This document shows, piece after piece, positions 1 through 11,218 of a stretch of DNA of 64,000 nt (its first letter is position 1; each line of letters opens with the position of its first letter). The notes below the pieces were generated by a model. That model ran no database searches and was not told the DNA's origin. It worked only from the letters and a program-made list of their open reading frames with translations. This stretch comes from Hormiphora californensis (taxonomy: Eukaryota; Ctenophora; Tentaculata; Cydippida; Pleurobrachiidae): assembly GCA_020137815.1 (NCBI GenBank), contig CM035359.1, positions 2,850,081 to 2,914,080 on the forward strand. The letters are read 5' to 3'. The position numbers were made by a program, and so were the translations under genes.

Positions 1-610
1 ATCCTGAGCTTTCGAAAATGCACCCTATTGATATAGATTTGATGAACACTTAATTTTTTGGTTAATTAGGCTAATTACTACTTAATTAACTAATTTTGAA
101 AAAAGGAATAGCAAGGGATACTAAATTACTAGATGACTGAAAAGTTTGAAATCGATATCTCAAAAACTGTGGCTACAATCTAAGTTTGTCCGAATAGCCC
201 CAACCTCGGTCTGATTTACATCGCAGATTTACAGCTGGGGCAATGTGGTGTGTCGCGGTCACGTGACTGAATGCGCGCATTGTGATTGGTGTAGAAGCCA
301 CTAGTCCAAATTGCCCCGTGTCTCGCGATCAAAAATATTCCGACTTACCTTCATTAACAAGGTTAATTAGCTAATTAAAAGTTATGTTTTCGATTCAAAT
401 TTGTTCTGAGGCTCAAGATAAAGGTTCAGTTGCACAAATTGAGTAGCTAACTAATTGATTAAGTAAATTAATGGCTCTTGAAATACCAATTGAATGCCAA
501 AACCGTCCAAATTACCCCGGTATACCCTAGATACTAGTCCATAGAGTTGTATGACATGCGACCCACCGATTGATTGCTTCAGAATCGATGCGTTATTTGA
601 GTTTTTCGTC
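1..610. other. AT-rich non-coding sequence
   Basis: I see no coding exon or named repeat here. The sequence is rich in TTAATTA-type words. Its only texture is two stretches containing similar words (near 190-320 and 500-540). Confidence 0.5.
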
Positions 611-685
611 ATTATAGAAGCACGTTAGTATAGGGATTAGATGCTCGAGCATCTAATCCCTTAGATACTAACGTGCTTCTATAAT
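611..685. repeat. Near-perfect inverted repeat (hairpin)
   Basis: Two arms of about 33 bases face each other around a central CTCGAG at 644-649. The left arm begins ATTATAGAAGCACGTTAGTA and its reverse complement ends at 685. Only a three-base asymmetry (TTA at 661-663) breaks the symmetry. No flanking target duplication was seen, so it may be a small foldback element or a replication-born palindrome. Confidence 0.8.
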
Positions 686-1085
686 TGATTACACATCATT
701 TGATGATCATATTGTGATGATCATGTTCTGCACATACGCCTGTTACACGAATACACGAGTTCCTCTAAAATACGACACGTACATCATGCAGCACACTGAT
801 TGATCTCACTCACCTGGTCACCCCGTTGTATTGCTGTCTTTATGGAGGTATTGAGAAGGGATATAACCCTGTTACTGGCGTAAATAATGTCCTGTAAAGA
901 TGTGCTGTAAAGGGGTGTGGGACACACACTTCTGGGATGGTTCCAGATATATTTCTGATGTTACCATGGTAACAACATCTTTTGTAGTTATCAAACTTCT
1001 TATGAAGTAATACTTGAATTAAATGAATATAGTTTGATTTCTCTTGAACAAATGATTACTGCAATCCCAGTAACTCCTATAATAC

Positions 1086-1224
1086 CTTGAGTTCTCCAAA
1101 GGTCTTGGTATGCTCTGCAGGGGTTAGCAATAAAGATCCGTTAAGGGGAAGTTCTACCGACTCTCTGAGATTAACCAGATGGTGATTGTAAACTATTTCA
1201 GTTTGTAGAAGCTCCTCGATCAGA
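1086..1224 (-). CDS. Isolated exon of a RhoGEF (DH domain), partial gene
   Basis: Read on the minus strand, the exon encodes SLIEELLQTEIVYNHHLVNL and continues to TKTFGELK. This is the conserved region 1 pattern of Dbl-homology domains (E-L-x-x-T-E-x-x-Y, then a leucine-rich stretch and T-x-x-F-G), which catalyse nucleotide exchange on Rho GTPases. It is bounded by a possible acceptor (TTGTAG, 1225-1230) and a donor (GTATTA, 1080-1085). No further DH or PH exon was found in 1-1085 or upstream as far as 3208. The rest of the gene must lie left of the window or in distant exons, or this is a relic. An alternative acceptor near 1246 would lengthen the exon. Identification rests on one exon only. 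Confidence 0.5.
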
Positions 1225-1260
1225 CTACAACGACCCCTTTGCCGGTCTAGACATCGGCCA

Positions 1261-1411
1261 CACGGTCCGGGCCTCCCATCATCACTGAACAGGGAAGGGT
1301 GCATTTATAACCATGGGAACCACCCAGTAACCAACCCTGTAGCCATGGTAACCACGGACTACTCACTACACGGTCCGGGTTGCCCATCTTCACTGAACAG
1401 GGAAGGGTGCA
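1261..1411. repeat. Direct repeat of a 43-bp unit
   Basis: The segments 1261-1303 and 1369-1411 share about 43 bases (CACGGTCCGGG...AGGGAAGGGTGCA) with few mismatches, separated by 65 bases. The first copy lies just upstream of the DH exon on the minus strand, so this may be a local tandem duplication next to that exon. Confidence 0.7.
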
Positions 1412-3208
1412 GACTTGAAGAAAAGTTAGACTGAAAACAGCCATGATCCAACTTAAGAAAGCGATGTTTTAAATTTAAAAAAGAACAGCCTTTCAATGTA
1501 AAAAGCACACCGTAAAGAAAAATGTACAAAAAACTGAAACGAATCTGAATGAAAGACTGAAAGAGACTCTGTAGGATAAGGGACACTGGAGTCTGGACAA
1601 CCAGCAGAGTTAGGTGTTGACAGTGTGTGCAGTAAAAATTTAACACGAAAAAAGGATGCAACAATTCGACTGTTCAAGAACATACTGTTCTCTATAGTTT
1701 CTCTATAGCTGTTCAAGAGAGCAGTTATAGAGAAAACATCTCCGGAATTTTACAAAATTAACACAATATGAACATATAGTATGCGTAAGACATTTCTTTT
1801 GTACTTTGGACAATGTAATATAGACCTGAATTATGCCGGACATGGTCCATAAGAGTGCTGGAAAAACAACAACTGACCGAAACATTAAACATATTTTGTA
1901 CTTGCTCACCACTTCTCTGCTACTCCGACCCTCACAGAGCGTCATTTTATTAAATAAAACGCAGTGTGACTCCAACTCTTCAATGACTTACTTCAAGAAA
2001 CAGAGAGTTATATACTGTCCCTTCAATAACTTACTTGTTCCAAGGGACTCTGCATCCAAGACAAAGTTGAAGAGATGAAGTGTTGTGAGGTAATACAGCC
2101 ACAGACCTGTGCCCTGTTCTGTTAGGAGAAATAGTACATTGTTACTACATACTATCTGGTGGTGCCAGAGACACCGTTTTGATTACAGAGTTCGCTCAGA
2201 TCGGTGCCTCGAGACAGCCACTTTATATTATTCAAGAAGTGCGCTTAAATCTTTCAAGTTGGCAAAACAGAAAATAAAAAGACACGCATTCATTGGAAAA
2301 CAGTAAAAACAGATAAACACCACACAAAATCATTTTCAACAAAAAGTATGTACACACTCAAATCCCAAAATCCAGACATCCAAATATAGCAGTTCAGCGA
2401 TGCCCACGTCATATATTACCCAATAGTTGAGATGGAAGCAAAAGTACTTGATAGATGGTTAGCTCCTGCAAAAAAAGAGTGATAAATTGTACGAATATGT
2501 AGTAAGTTTTTGTTTCATGCATCTCAGCAACAAAATGGGCAATCACTCACGTTTCCTACTACATCCTGCACATTGTCCCATAGGAATTGCTCCTTTATAA
2601 AGTATTTCAGTCAAAGGATTGCTCCTTCACAAAATCAAAGAGAATCAAAATGCAAATGAGTTCTAAATTGATCAATGTTCTGTTTGGCGAATACACCTGC
2701 GTGATCCAATGACCAGCATATGACACAGGTATGTACAAGTGAGTGGGGAGAGAGAGAGAGAGAGAGAGAGAGAACACGTGCGTAAATCTATTTGGAGGAG
2801 AAGAAGATTAGGATGATTATGAAAACCGATACCACGAGTTATTATAGCTATGACATAGACGGGTATAATAATATGTGATTCACAGGAAATGTAATGATTT
2901 AAAAAGACAAAACCAGATGGCTGACAGTAATGAAACGCTGGAACACTTGTCCGACAACTATTCTCAAATCGACAGAGTACGGTGTATGTACTGTTATGTG
3001 TGGTAATTACCACAGCGGGAGAGAAATAGTCAGTTAATTGACAAAGAATCATCACACGCATACACACACACAAATTGGGAGAGAAAAGAGTGCAAATGAG
3101 AGAGAGATGCCCGGGATGAGAAATCAAACATTGCCAATTATTATTACAGCCGTAATAATAGTGTGATGCAAATATTGTTGACAATCGAACTCAAACAAAA
3201 ATACCAAC
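1412..3208. other. Non-coding stretch downstream of the S/T-P-x-K repeat gene
   Basis: No open frame here has protein-like composition or paired splice signals. A (GA)n run lies at 2748-2773. The sequence probably holds the 3' flank of the minus-strand gene ending at 3209. Confidence 0.5.
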
Positions 3209-6200
3209 CTAGCTTTTGACAGATTGCCTCGAGGATGCCCGTTTTAGGTCCGGTTTAACGGCAGGAACTGTCATCTTTACTGAGTCCTTTACTGAGTCCT
3301 TCTTGGGACTTTTTGTTACTCCACTTGCGAGTGATACTGGAGTTCCTTTTGCTGGACTCTTTTCCGGACTTTTCCGCGGACTCCGTGGAATTCCAGAGGC
3401 TATCGACTTAGCCGGCGATGATGTGGCCGGTTTGGGAATTGTCGTTTTTGTGGCAACTTTTCCCGGGCTAGGTTTAGGAATTCCTGGTTTAGGAATTCCG
3501 GAACTCGTTTTAGTAGCTGCCCCACTGACCACCGGTTTACTACTGGCAACAGTGTTGCCCTTTTTTGGGCTAACAGGAACTCCATTTGCTAAAGACCTGG
3601 GACTCTTGTCAGGGGATTTAGATAACTCCAGTTTATTTGGGCTCTTTTTTATTCCACTCGCGATTGAAGACCGTCCTTCTGAAGCACTCTTCGATGGTGA
3701 CTTTTTCGGAGACAGATGTTGGGAAACTTGAACAGGGAAATCATCAGTGGATTTGTCCCTTTTGACTGCAGGTTTTATTTCTGGAACTGTCATCTTAGTG
3801 TTTGATTTGCTTGGGCTTCTTTTCAGTACCTTCACTACAGGTTTCTTGACGGTCGATTTGAGAACTGCCGGCTTCTTCAACTTGTCAGACAAAGTTTCTG
3901 AGGTCGTGGATGGTTTTGAGGGAGATGTCTTTTTCGCAGACGGTGTTGGAATTGTTGGCTTTGGACTAACTAACGGTTTTGTCGGGGATGGTTTAGTGGC
4001 TACAGAAGGTTTAGTGGCTACAGGTGGTTTTACAGCTACAGGTGGTTTTACTCCTACAGGAGGTTTTGATGCCTGTTTCCGATCGTTGCTCCCGGTAATT
4101 TAGGCTGAACTTTCTTTCCAGATACATCAGATGTTCTTGCTTTAGATTCAACCGCCGATTCTTTCACACCCGCCAATGGTTTTGAAACCACTTTCGAGAC
4201 AGCTACACCTCTGCTCGGTGCAACCTTGGTTGTTGCTTCCTTCCCCAAACTTGCCACACTGTCAGCACTCCCCGTTCTCTTTGCGGCTGCACTTGACACG
4301 TAACTAGCACCGGGCGGTTTCCTTGATGTTGTACTGAGCTGTTTCCTAAGAACTGGCTTAGTGGTTGAAGGTGGTTGTTTGACCCCACCTGCAGCTCTCG
4401 GTCTCGGGGGTTTGATTCCAGTGGTTTTGGAAGAATTTGTAGCTTCTGTGTTGGGCTTTGAGCTAATTGTTGTTTTGGGTATAACTGCTGCTGTTTTGAC
4501 TGCTGGCGATGTGATATTTTTAGGAAGAGAAGCTGCCGTTTTAATCGGAGAAACTGTTCTGGAGGGAGATGTCGATGATTTGGCGGGTGAAACGGTGGCC
4601 ACTTTGTTCGGAGACACTGCCGTTTTAGTGGGAGAAACTGTTTTCTTCAGCACTTTTGGAGGAGAGACTGGTATTTTGGCGGGAGATACTGATGCTTTGG
4701 TTATTTTGGCGGGAGATACTGAAGCTTTGGTTGTTTTGGCGGGCGAAATATTTCTCTTGACTGGAGAAGCAGGAGCTGCAGTGAGAGACCTCTCTGGTTT
4801 AGATGATGAGACTGCAGCTGGAGAAGCTCCTGTTTTCGAGGGAGAGATTGTACGTTTTGGAGAGATGGGCAGTTTTGTAGATATGGCCGGGGATCGAACT
4901 TGTTTCAAGGCATCCAGTTTAGGTTTTGGGCTAACCACTGGTTTTGAAGGTGATGTCTTTCTGGGAGACGGTTGAGGAATTATGGCAGATTTTGGCTTAG
5001 GACTTATTACCGGTTTTGTTGGAGATGGTTTTGTCGGAGATGGTTTTGAAGGTGATGCTTTGGTAGGGGATGGTTTTGAAGCTTTTGGTTTTGGTATCCC
5101 TGGTTTCCCAGCTTCCTTCTTCTCCAACTTCTCCATTCTGTACTCGTCGTATTTGAACAGCAATGTCTCTATCTTATCTAGATCACTCTCGTATCCCGAA
5201 ATTTCCTGTGACACTTTACTGACGGGCTTCGGTTTCACTTGGGGCCGGGCTGATCGTGGTGTTGGCTTGGGTTCGCCTTTTGCTGATTCGTCCCTGGAAG
5301 ATGAGATTTAGATTTGGTTCAAGAACCAAGAATATCAGGAATATTTAATTAAAATTGTCAATATATTAGTACTGGCGAAGATCATTGATCGAAACGTACT
5401 TGTCGATGCTTCGTTGAAGAAGGGGCAACTCCTCAGCTGTGAATCGTAGATCCTCAATCGAGGACGGTACTGATATAATACTCTCTGAAATATTGAAGGG
5501 GGGGGGGGTTGCCCGGTAAATCGGGACCCGGTGTATTGGGGTTCGACTGTATTTTAATTCTTGAAGGACACAAGGAAACATGCGTCAATACTAACCAAGT
5601 TGTTCGATTTGTGAATTCGATAAAGTTCTATCCTCCACAGCTGATCCCTTCCTTCCTTCCTCTACCGCTGCTTCCTCCGCAAGCCGGCGCTCATGGTCCA
5701 GAAAACTGTCATTGCTTGTATCAAAACTGCTCATTATAACAGAGATTCTCTGTTCACTTTCAGTTAGTAGAGCCCTCGCTTCATCTTGGGATATCTTCTC
5801 CGAGCAAAGAGAAAAGCCATCATCCTCACTCACTGCTTCTTGGCTGAAACAATGATTGTGTTACTTTCAACATCTGGTTGTAAAGTTGTCAGTGTACTTT
5901 CTCTGACACTAAGCACACAAACAACTGGCATCTATCATGCAATCTATATCCCATGGGACCAAGTGAAAATAAAAGATCGAGAATCGGATAAAAATATACC
6001 TGATATCAAGTTCATGTTGTAAGTTCAGCACTCCCAATTGACCACCATAGTCATCGTCCGTGAATGGGTCGGAAGTTAAACTCCTGAAACAGTATTTAGA
6101 ACTGAACGCTACTCATATTTTTGAGGAAATTATATAAGGGTTGTCAATGGTTTTCATTGTTCAGCCAAACCTCCCCGCAGGGGTTTATTTTCCCGGTAAA

Positions 6201-6808
6201 TCGAGGTTCTTGTAAATCGAGGTTTGAACCATTTCCAACACAGGTCTAGGTTTGATTGTATAATTTACTACTTACTTGTTGTCCTCAAAGAATGTATCCT
6301 CTCTAACCTCCTGCCTATCATCACCACTGTCCTCAGCCGACACAAAATCCGCCACCTGCCGCTCCTCTCTTACCCTTCTTACGGGTGGAAGCACCGGTTT
6401 GACGACAATCTCCATCAGGCGCTCCCTGGTGCATCTCAACTGAGTTGTAAGATCTTGGATCGTGGTGCTTTGTCTCCGATTTGGTCGGGAGTAAAACCCA
6501 AAATCGTGACCACTTTCAATGGGACGATTGCACTTCCGGTGCTTGTCAATCAGGATGCGGTTAAGCCTCACGGGAATTTGAGTCTTGATCTGTTTGTAAT
6601 CTGGACTCCGTGCCAACTCTCCACGGGTTCGCTTGACAGTCGGAATGGGTGGAATTTGGTCGCGTAGCAACGCCTCTCGTCTCCGTGACAACCGCATGTC
6701 AAGAACGGTTTTTATGCGGCTCCTACTTGTCAATGGAGGGAGAGGTTCGAAACATGCCATGGGAGAGGAGCTCACTGTATGCAACAAAGTGGACAACAAA
6801 ATGGACAC
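3209..6808 (-). CDS. Basic S/T-P-x-K repeat protein, five exons, one frameshift
   Basis: Exons on the minus strand are 6276-6808, 6000-6083, 5596-5843, 5373-5484 and 3209-5293. All have GT...AG introns and matching phases. Together they give about 1020 residues if one missing base is allowed. The first 325 residues are a charged, mixed-composition region with acidic helices (SLTSDPFTDDDYGG; then DLRFTAEELPLLQRSIDKYV). The last exon, about 695 residues, is almost entirely K/S/P/T/V/A with dozens of S/T-P-x-K and K-P-S-P-T-K units, like the basic tails of microtubule- or chromatin-binding proteins. I do not recognise the family. The frame closes at 4054 (TAG) while a shifted frame, blocked upstream by a TAA at 4100-4102, carries the same repeat composition to the stop at 3209. 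A one-base loss between about 4056 and 4099 therefore breaks the gene, either truly or through a sequence error. Confidence 0.75.
5509..5549 (-). mobile_element. Fragment of a pogo-like MITE terminus
   Basis: The intron between exons 3 and 4 of the S/T-P-x-K gene contains GCCCGGTAAATCGGGACCCG followed by a run ending GGTTCGACTG. This is one end of the CAGTCGGACCCCGATTTACC family found whole at 14454-14625. A second degraded piece (CCCGGTAAATCGAGG and GTAAATCGAGG words) lies near 6190-6230 in the first intron of the same gene. Confidence 0.65.
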
Positions 6809-7172
6809 CGGCGAGCTTTTAGGGAGCGTGCACCATAAAGAAAGAGAGGGGAGAGAAAGAAAGAGAGAGAGAGAAAGAGAGAGAAAGTTGAGAGATCCAA
6901 GACAGATGGAGATGCCCCCTGTTGCGATGCTGTGATGTCAAACTACAAGGTTACCATGGAAACAACGTCCAATATTGTGTAACCCAATCTCAATAACTTA
7001 GATCTTACTGTGTTAGAAACGAAACAGTTTAATGGACAGCTGTGCAAGTAGAATTAAATAAAACAGAATACGAACAAACAAATTCAATTTATCGTATATT
7101 ATGGAGGTTAGATCAGCGAGGTTAGAGTAAAATAGCATCTCATGTCATTGTCAAATAACTGGATTGTACAAT
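6809..7172. other. Flank between the S/T-P-x-K gene and the GPCR
   Basis: This is the 5' flank of the S/T-P-x-K gene and the 3' flank of the GPCR gene, both on the minus strand. It has a GA-rich tract at 6840-6892 and an ATTAAATAAAA-type AT-rich stretch near 7050. No exon seen. Confidence 0.4.
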
Positions 7173-8267
7173 TCACAGTCCAGTGTCCTGTGTATTTTGA
7201 CTGTTTTGAATGACTACAGGAACTCCCGGCCTAGTTGGCTGACTACCTGTTCCCGCTACTGGCTGACTACTTGTGTGTGCCTCCCTCCCTCCACCAGTGA
7301 TCCTATCAGCTACCCATGCTGCATATTTGGGTATCCTAATCAGGTAGACCACTGGGTTGACAGCGGCGTTCACACAGGGAAGCACGGCTCGTGTAAGGGG
7401 CCATGCGTACCAGTACATGAACACTGTCATAAAGTGTGGTTTAGGGTAGGTACCAGCCATCATGTCCATCAGGTAGTAAATATCAATCACAATGAAAGGT
7501 GCCGTGGTTACTAGGAAGATTCCAGTAAGCGTTGCTATGGTAACTGTAGCTCGCCGACTTCTGGAGCTTCCTGAGCCGTGGTTTCTTCGGAGTAGGTAAC
7601 CAGCGGACACAGCGAATGAAAGTAGAACGATGCAGGTAGGGATTATGTAGGAAAGGTTGGGGAGAAGCTCCCAGAGTTGATCATTATCGAATTCTGGGAC
7701 GTTGGGATTCGAGACGAAGGTACAGTAGACCGTCGAAGTGGAATACTCCAGTTTGTAGCTATCCTTGGTGGTGAGCGTGAACGTGACACCCTCAATAATC
7801 GTGTAGACAGCCCAAACTCCTATTGCAATAAAGATATATCGTCTCTGTAACCGGATGTACGGCCTCAATATCACCACAATTCTCGAGGCACTCAACACAA
7901 GTGTGAGGAAGAGGGACGCCTCCAGGAGGGTGCCCCAAACAGTGGCCCAACCGTAACATAAAGGCTGGGAGTGGAACCACCTCGGTTCACGGTTAGCTAA
8001 CAGGGACACCAAGACTGGGATACCACACAGACCCGTCAGCAGGTCAACCCCACACATGAACATGTACACGCACGTGGCAATGTCCTTTTTAGGGGACCGG
8101 AGGGTGAAGTAGTAGAGTGCGGTGGCGTTACCAGGGACTCCGATCACTGTTGCCAGGAAGATGGTGAGGGCTAGAATGTGGTCCCAGTTCCGGTGTTCTG
8201 GGTAGTAGAGGACGATGGGGAGGAAGAAGACGTGGGGATTCCATACTTCCGGAACGAGGGACACCAT
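7173..8267 (-). CDS. Rhodopsin-like (class A) G protein-coupled receptor, intronless
   Basis: One uninterrupted frame of 364 residues with seven hydrophobic segments. TM1 (about 32-55) carries the G-N of class A receptors. TM2 has CGVDLLTG with the conserved Asp. A Cys precedes TM3 and pairs with one in TVYCTF (extracellular loop 2). TM3 ends SASR where DRY is usual. TM6 reads TTAPF in place of CWxP. TM7 has NAAVNPVVYLI (NPxxY). The tail is short and rich in Ser, Thr and Gln. The plasma membrane is its expected location and the ligand is unknown. Intronless receptors of this kind often belong to lineage-specific expansions in early animals. The start Met is the first ATG before TM1, and no signal peptide is evident. 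Confidence 0.88.
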   Translation of the reverse strand: MVSLVPEVWNPHVFFLPIVLYYPEHRNWDHILALTIFLATVIGVPGNATALYYFTLRSPKKDIATCVYMFMCGVDLLTGLCGIPVLVSLLANREPRWFHSQPLCYGWATVWGTLLEASLFLTLVLSASRIVVILRPYIRLQRRYIFIAIGVWAVYTIIEGVTFTLTTKDSYKLEYSTSTVYCTFVSNPNVPEFDNDQLWELLPNLSYIIPTCIVLLSFAVSAGYLLRRNHGSGSSRSRRATVTIATLTGIFLVTTAPFIVIDIYYLMDMMAGTYPKPHFMTVFMYWYAWPLTRAVLPCVNAAVNPVVYLIRIPKYAAWVADRITGGGREAHTSSQPVAGTGSQPTRPGVPVVIQNSQNTQDTGL

Positions 8268-9274
8268 CTAAGGTAGGAATAATTGAAATTCATTTTGAAA
8301 TTTTATTGAATCTATTCAAAATAAAACACATTTGTGCTAATGAAAAACAGAATTTTGCTACCAACATCAAAATTAAATGTAGGAACAGCAGTATTTAGTG
8401 AGAGGGTGGAACAAGGCAAGCAAATTTAGCTACACATCTGCCCTGTAATCTGATCATGTTCAGACATGTAAGTACAGCAGCAGTATGTAGAAAGTTGAGG
8501 AAATCACCGGTTGTATCATACCAGATCATGTAAAATTACAAATTGTGTCTAAAAATAAATGGAAAAGTTGGTACACGAGAATAAAAGTAGAGAAAAAGGA
8601 ACACGTGTGCGGATGTATTAAGTATTGTGTTACGTACGCATGAAATTAAATAGTGATCTGTGATTCAAAAAGCGCTGAGAATATTTAATTCGTCACAGGC
8701 TTAAATATGTCTAATTTCGCTCTGCCGTTAATCGCTTACTTCAGGCAGTATTTAATTTAAAGAAGCATTCTTGACCACATTACAGTGTAAAATTTGTCGA
8801 CTTTCTTTTGATAGTGACAAATTAAACAATAATTCACTCAACAGCTCAACAAAGTTAATAATAAAGCTTGTTACTGTCAAGTGCAGCACAGGACACAACT
8901 GAAAAGGATCTTGTACACACATTTAGCTTACAAGAGCTCTCTCCTAATTAACACACTAATTATAACTTCCAGTAAAATAAAGAGTGATCTCAATCGAACT
9001 ATATAATTACAGGAATTTGATAGCTTTGAGATTAACGTACCATGATACCACTGTTATTATACTACTACTGCTGAAGGAATCGATCAAATGAATATATCGA
9101 TATAGAGGACCATGTTATAGAATTCTTCTTTACCGCCAAATATCGCACAATGTGCAATAGAAATGTAATCATGTTCCCATTTATCGAGACGATATAGTTC
9201 CATTGAAGACGGTATCTGGCAATTGCTGCCATAATATAACAGCTTGCCCTCGTATAATAGCTTGGAACAGCTTG
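8268..9274. other. AT-rich intergenic stretch, no gene seen
   Basis: This is the 5' flank of the GPCR gene. No open frame with protein-like composition or known repeat was found. The frames between 9065 and 9290 are short and AT-driven. Confidence 0.5.
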
Positions 9275-10345
9275 TAGATTCAAGATTCAAGATTCAAGAT
9301 TCAAATTAAAAAGTACTTAACAATAATATTATTGTCATATAACTATAGGTAAAAAAGTGGGAGTAGGAGGGTTAGAGAGAGGGTTCAGGGGGTTGAGAGG
9401 AGAGGTATGGTGGGCGGTGGTAGTGTGTGTATTATGGGTTGATGATGGTGTGAATTAGGTGAGAGAGATGATGATTGATATGTGAGGGGAAGACATGACC
9501 ACGAAGGGAGGTTCTGTCTTGATCTGTTAGGCGGTCTCGAGCTGATTTGGTGCGGGTGCATTCATTCAGCATGTGCCACTCATCTTGAATGATGGGGTCG
9601 AAGAAAGGGAGGGCACGCAGGAGAGGTATAGACTCGGGTGAGGAGCAATCATCACAGAAGCGCTCAGATCTGTCAGTTTTATTATGGCGTCCGGTTTCGA
9701 TTTTTAGGCGGTGGGTACTCGTTCTTAACTTGATGAAGTCAGGTGCCGTCCTTCTTTCTAGGTAATCCTCAAAGCCATGTCCGGTCTTGACACTGTTGTA
9801 GAATTCAAGCTTCCGGTTGCTGTGGCGAATATCGTCCCATTGGGTCCAAAACCAATCTGAGATACGGGCCTGCACGAGTTGGGAGTTAGGGAGAAGTGTC
9901 TTCTGCGGGTGGTGGGCATTGGAGTCGAATATCTCGGAGGTCCTTAGGACACTTTGATACCAGGGCAACTGTAGTCGCTTCTGTTCGTTATAGGCGTGTA
10001 CGACTAGCTTGCTTTGGTTGTCGAGAGTGTTGCTCATGATACATAGTCTATTGTGGAAGTCCAGCAGGTGTTTGCTGTTTCTTACGGCCAGGGGGACTCT
10101 ATCAGTGTCCCCGTAGAGTGGAGGTAGCGGTGTGTTTTTCCGAAGTCCTAGTAGCCATCTCAGAAAGCTGGTTTGACATTTTTCTGTTTGGTCGTCCCAG
10201 ATGTCCTTCGATGTAGTTTTCACATGCTTCCCGTTTAGAGATGTCTTGAGAAATCTTGTTTCGTGCAGCCAGATAGCTGATGCATACCCTGCTACAGGTG
10301 CTACCAGAGCATCAAATAGTTTTGTATAACAGCTTGGCAAGATTA
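9275..10345 (-). mobile_element. 5'-truncated LINE (non-LTR retrotransposon), C-terminal ORF2 remnant
   Basis: A minus-strand frame (9432-10340, about 302 residues) matches the region after the reverse transcriptase in LINE ORF2 proteins. It opens LFDALVAPVAGYASAIW, passes through FLRWLLGLRKNTPLPPLYGD, and ends with a Cys/His cluster (FCDDCSSPE...EWHMLNEC). The frame has no ATG at its 5' limit, as expected of a truncated copy. The 3' end on this strand is a short untranslated tract closed by four copies of a 7-base unit (TTGAATC, 9275-9305), the kind of microsatellite tail seen in CR1/L2-type LINEs. The frame is intact, so the insertion is probably young. Confidence 0.8.
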
Positions 10346-11209
10346 TCCTAGTCAGGTGCAGTGAGAGTGATAATGGGCGAAAATGGGGAAGATGTAGTTT
10401 GAACTTCGGCAGTAGTTTGGCATGCTGATGCGTTACTAAATGCCCGTTTACCGAAACGAGAGGCAGACGTCCGGCAACTTGGACCGTTTTTCGTATGATG
10501 CATTAGACGAAAAACAATCCAAGTTTCCTTACATTAGCGAAACGTTTTTCATGGAACTGGAGCTGAGCTGGCAAACACGGAGAACAGGCCATTTATTTGG
10601 GCACATCGCACAATCCCCTGTGCGTGTGACGTAGTCACGCCACCCCCGTACATGTCTCCGACGTGTTCGGCAGCTTCACTGCCAATCCATTCATTTGGTG
10701 ATGCAGTCACCCTTACAAAGCACGGCAAAACAACTCGAGTGAGGTGACTTCGCCACAATCCATTCATACACCACGTAACAAGGCTGCTTACAGCTTTACA
10801 CGGTCGCTTGTAGTGGGAAAACGGTAATGGAAAACTGAGATTCAGTAAGACGACGCGCAACCGTGGCCAATCAGGGCGCTAGTACGTGCTGAACACATGC
10901 ACTTTTTGCCGCGTGTTATGCATTACGGTAATACGACTACAAGCAGCACTGTAACGAGCTAGGTACTGTTATACTGTACACTCATTTCATTGTGAGTGAG
11001 CTTGAATAGATACTGCTACAGCACAACAGTGTAGTAAAGAAAATACAGCTGTAGCAACTGAAAGAGAGAGACTTGAGAGTCGACTAAGTGTGTGATGGAC
11101 ACTAACAGGTGTTTTGGGTGAGTACTGAGTACTGAGTACTGAGTAGTATAATGGACATAATATTATTGTGACATACTAAAATATTATTCATATAACACAC
11201 CTCATCGCT
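10346..11209. other. Intergenic stretch, no gene seen
   Basis: No supported exon. A short tandem of GTACTGA units lies at about 11118-11146. The sequence is less AT-rich than its neighbours. Confidence 0.45.
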
Positions 11210-11218
11210 GATCATAGA

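Noticed and set aside
3216-5311. Open plus-strand frames opposite the S/T-P-x-K gene, rich in Gly, Phe and Asp
   Set aside because: They mirror the repeat codons of the minus-strand gene, which has in-phase exons and introns.
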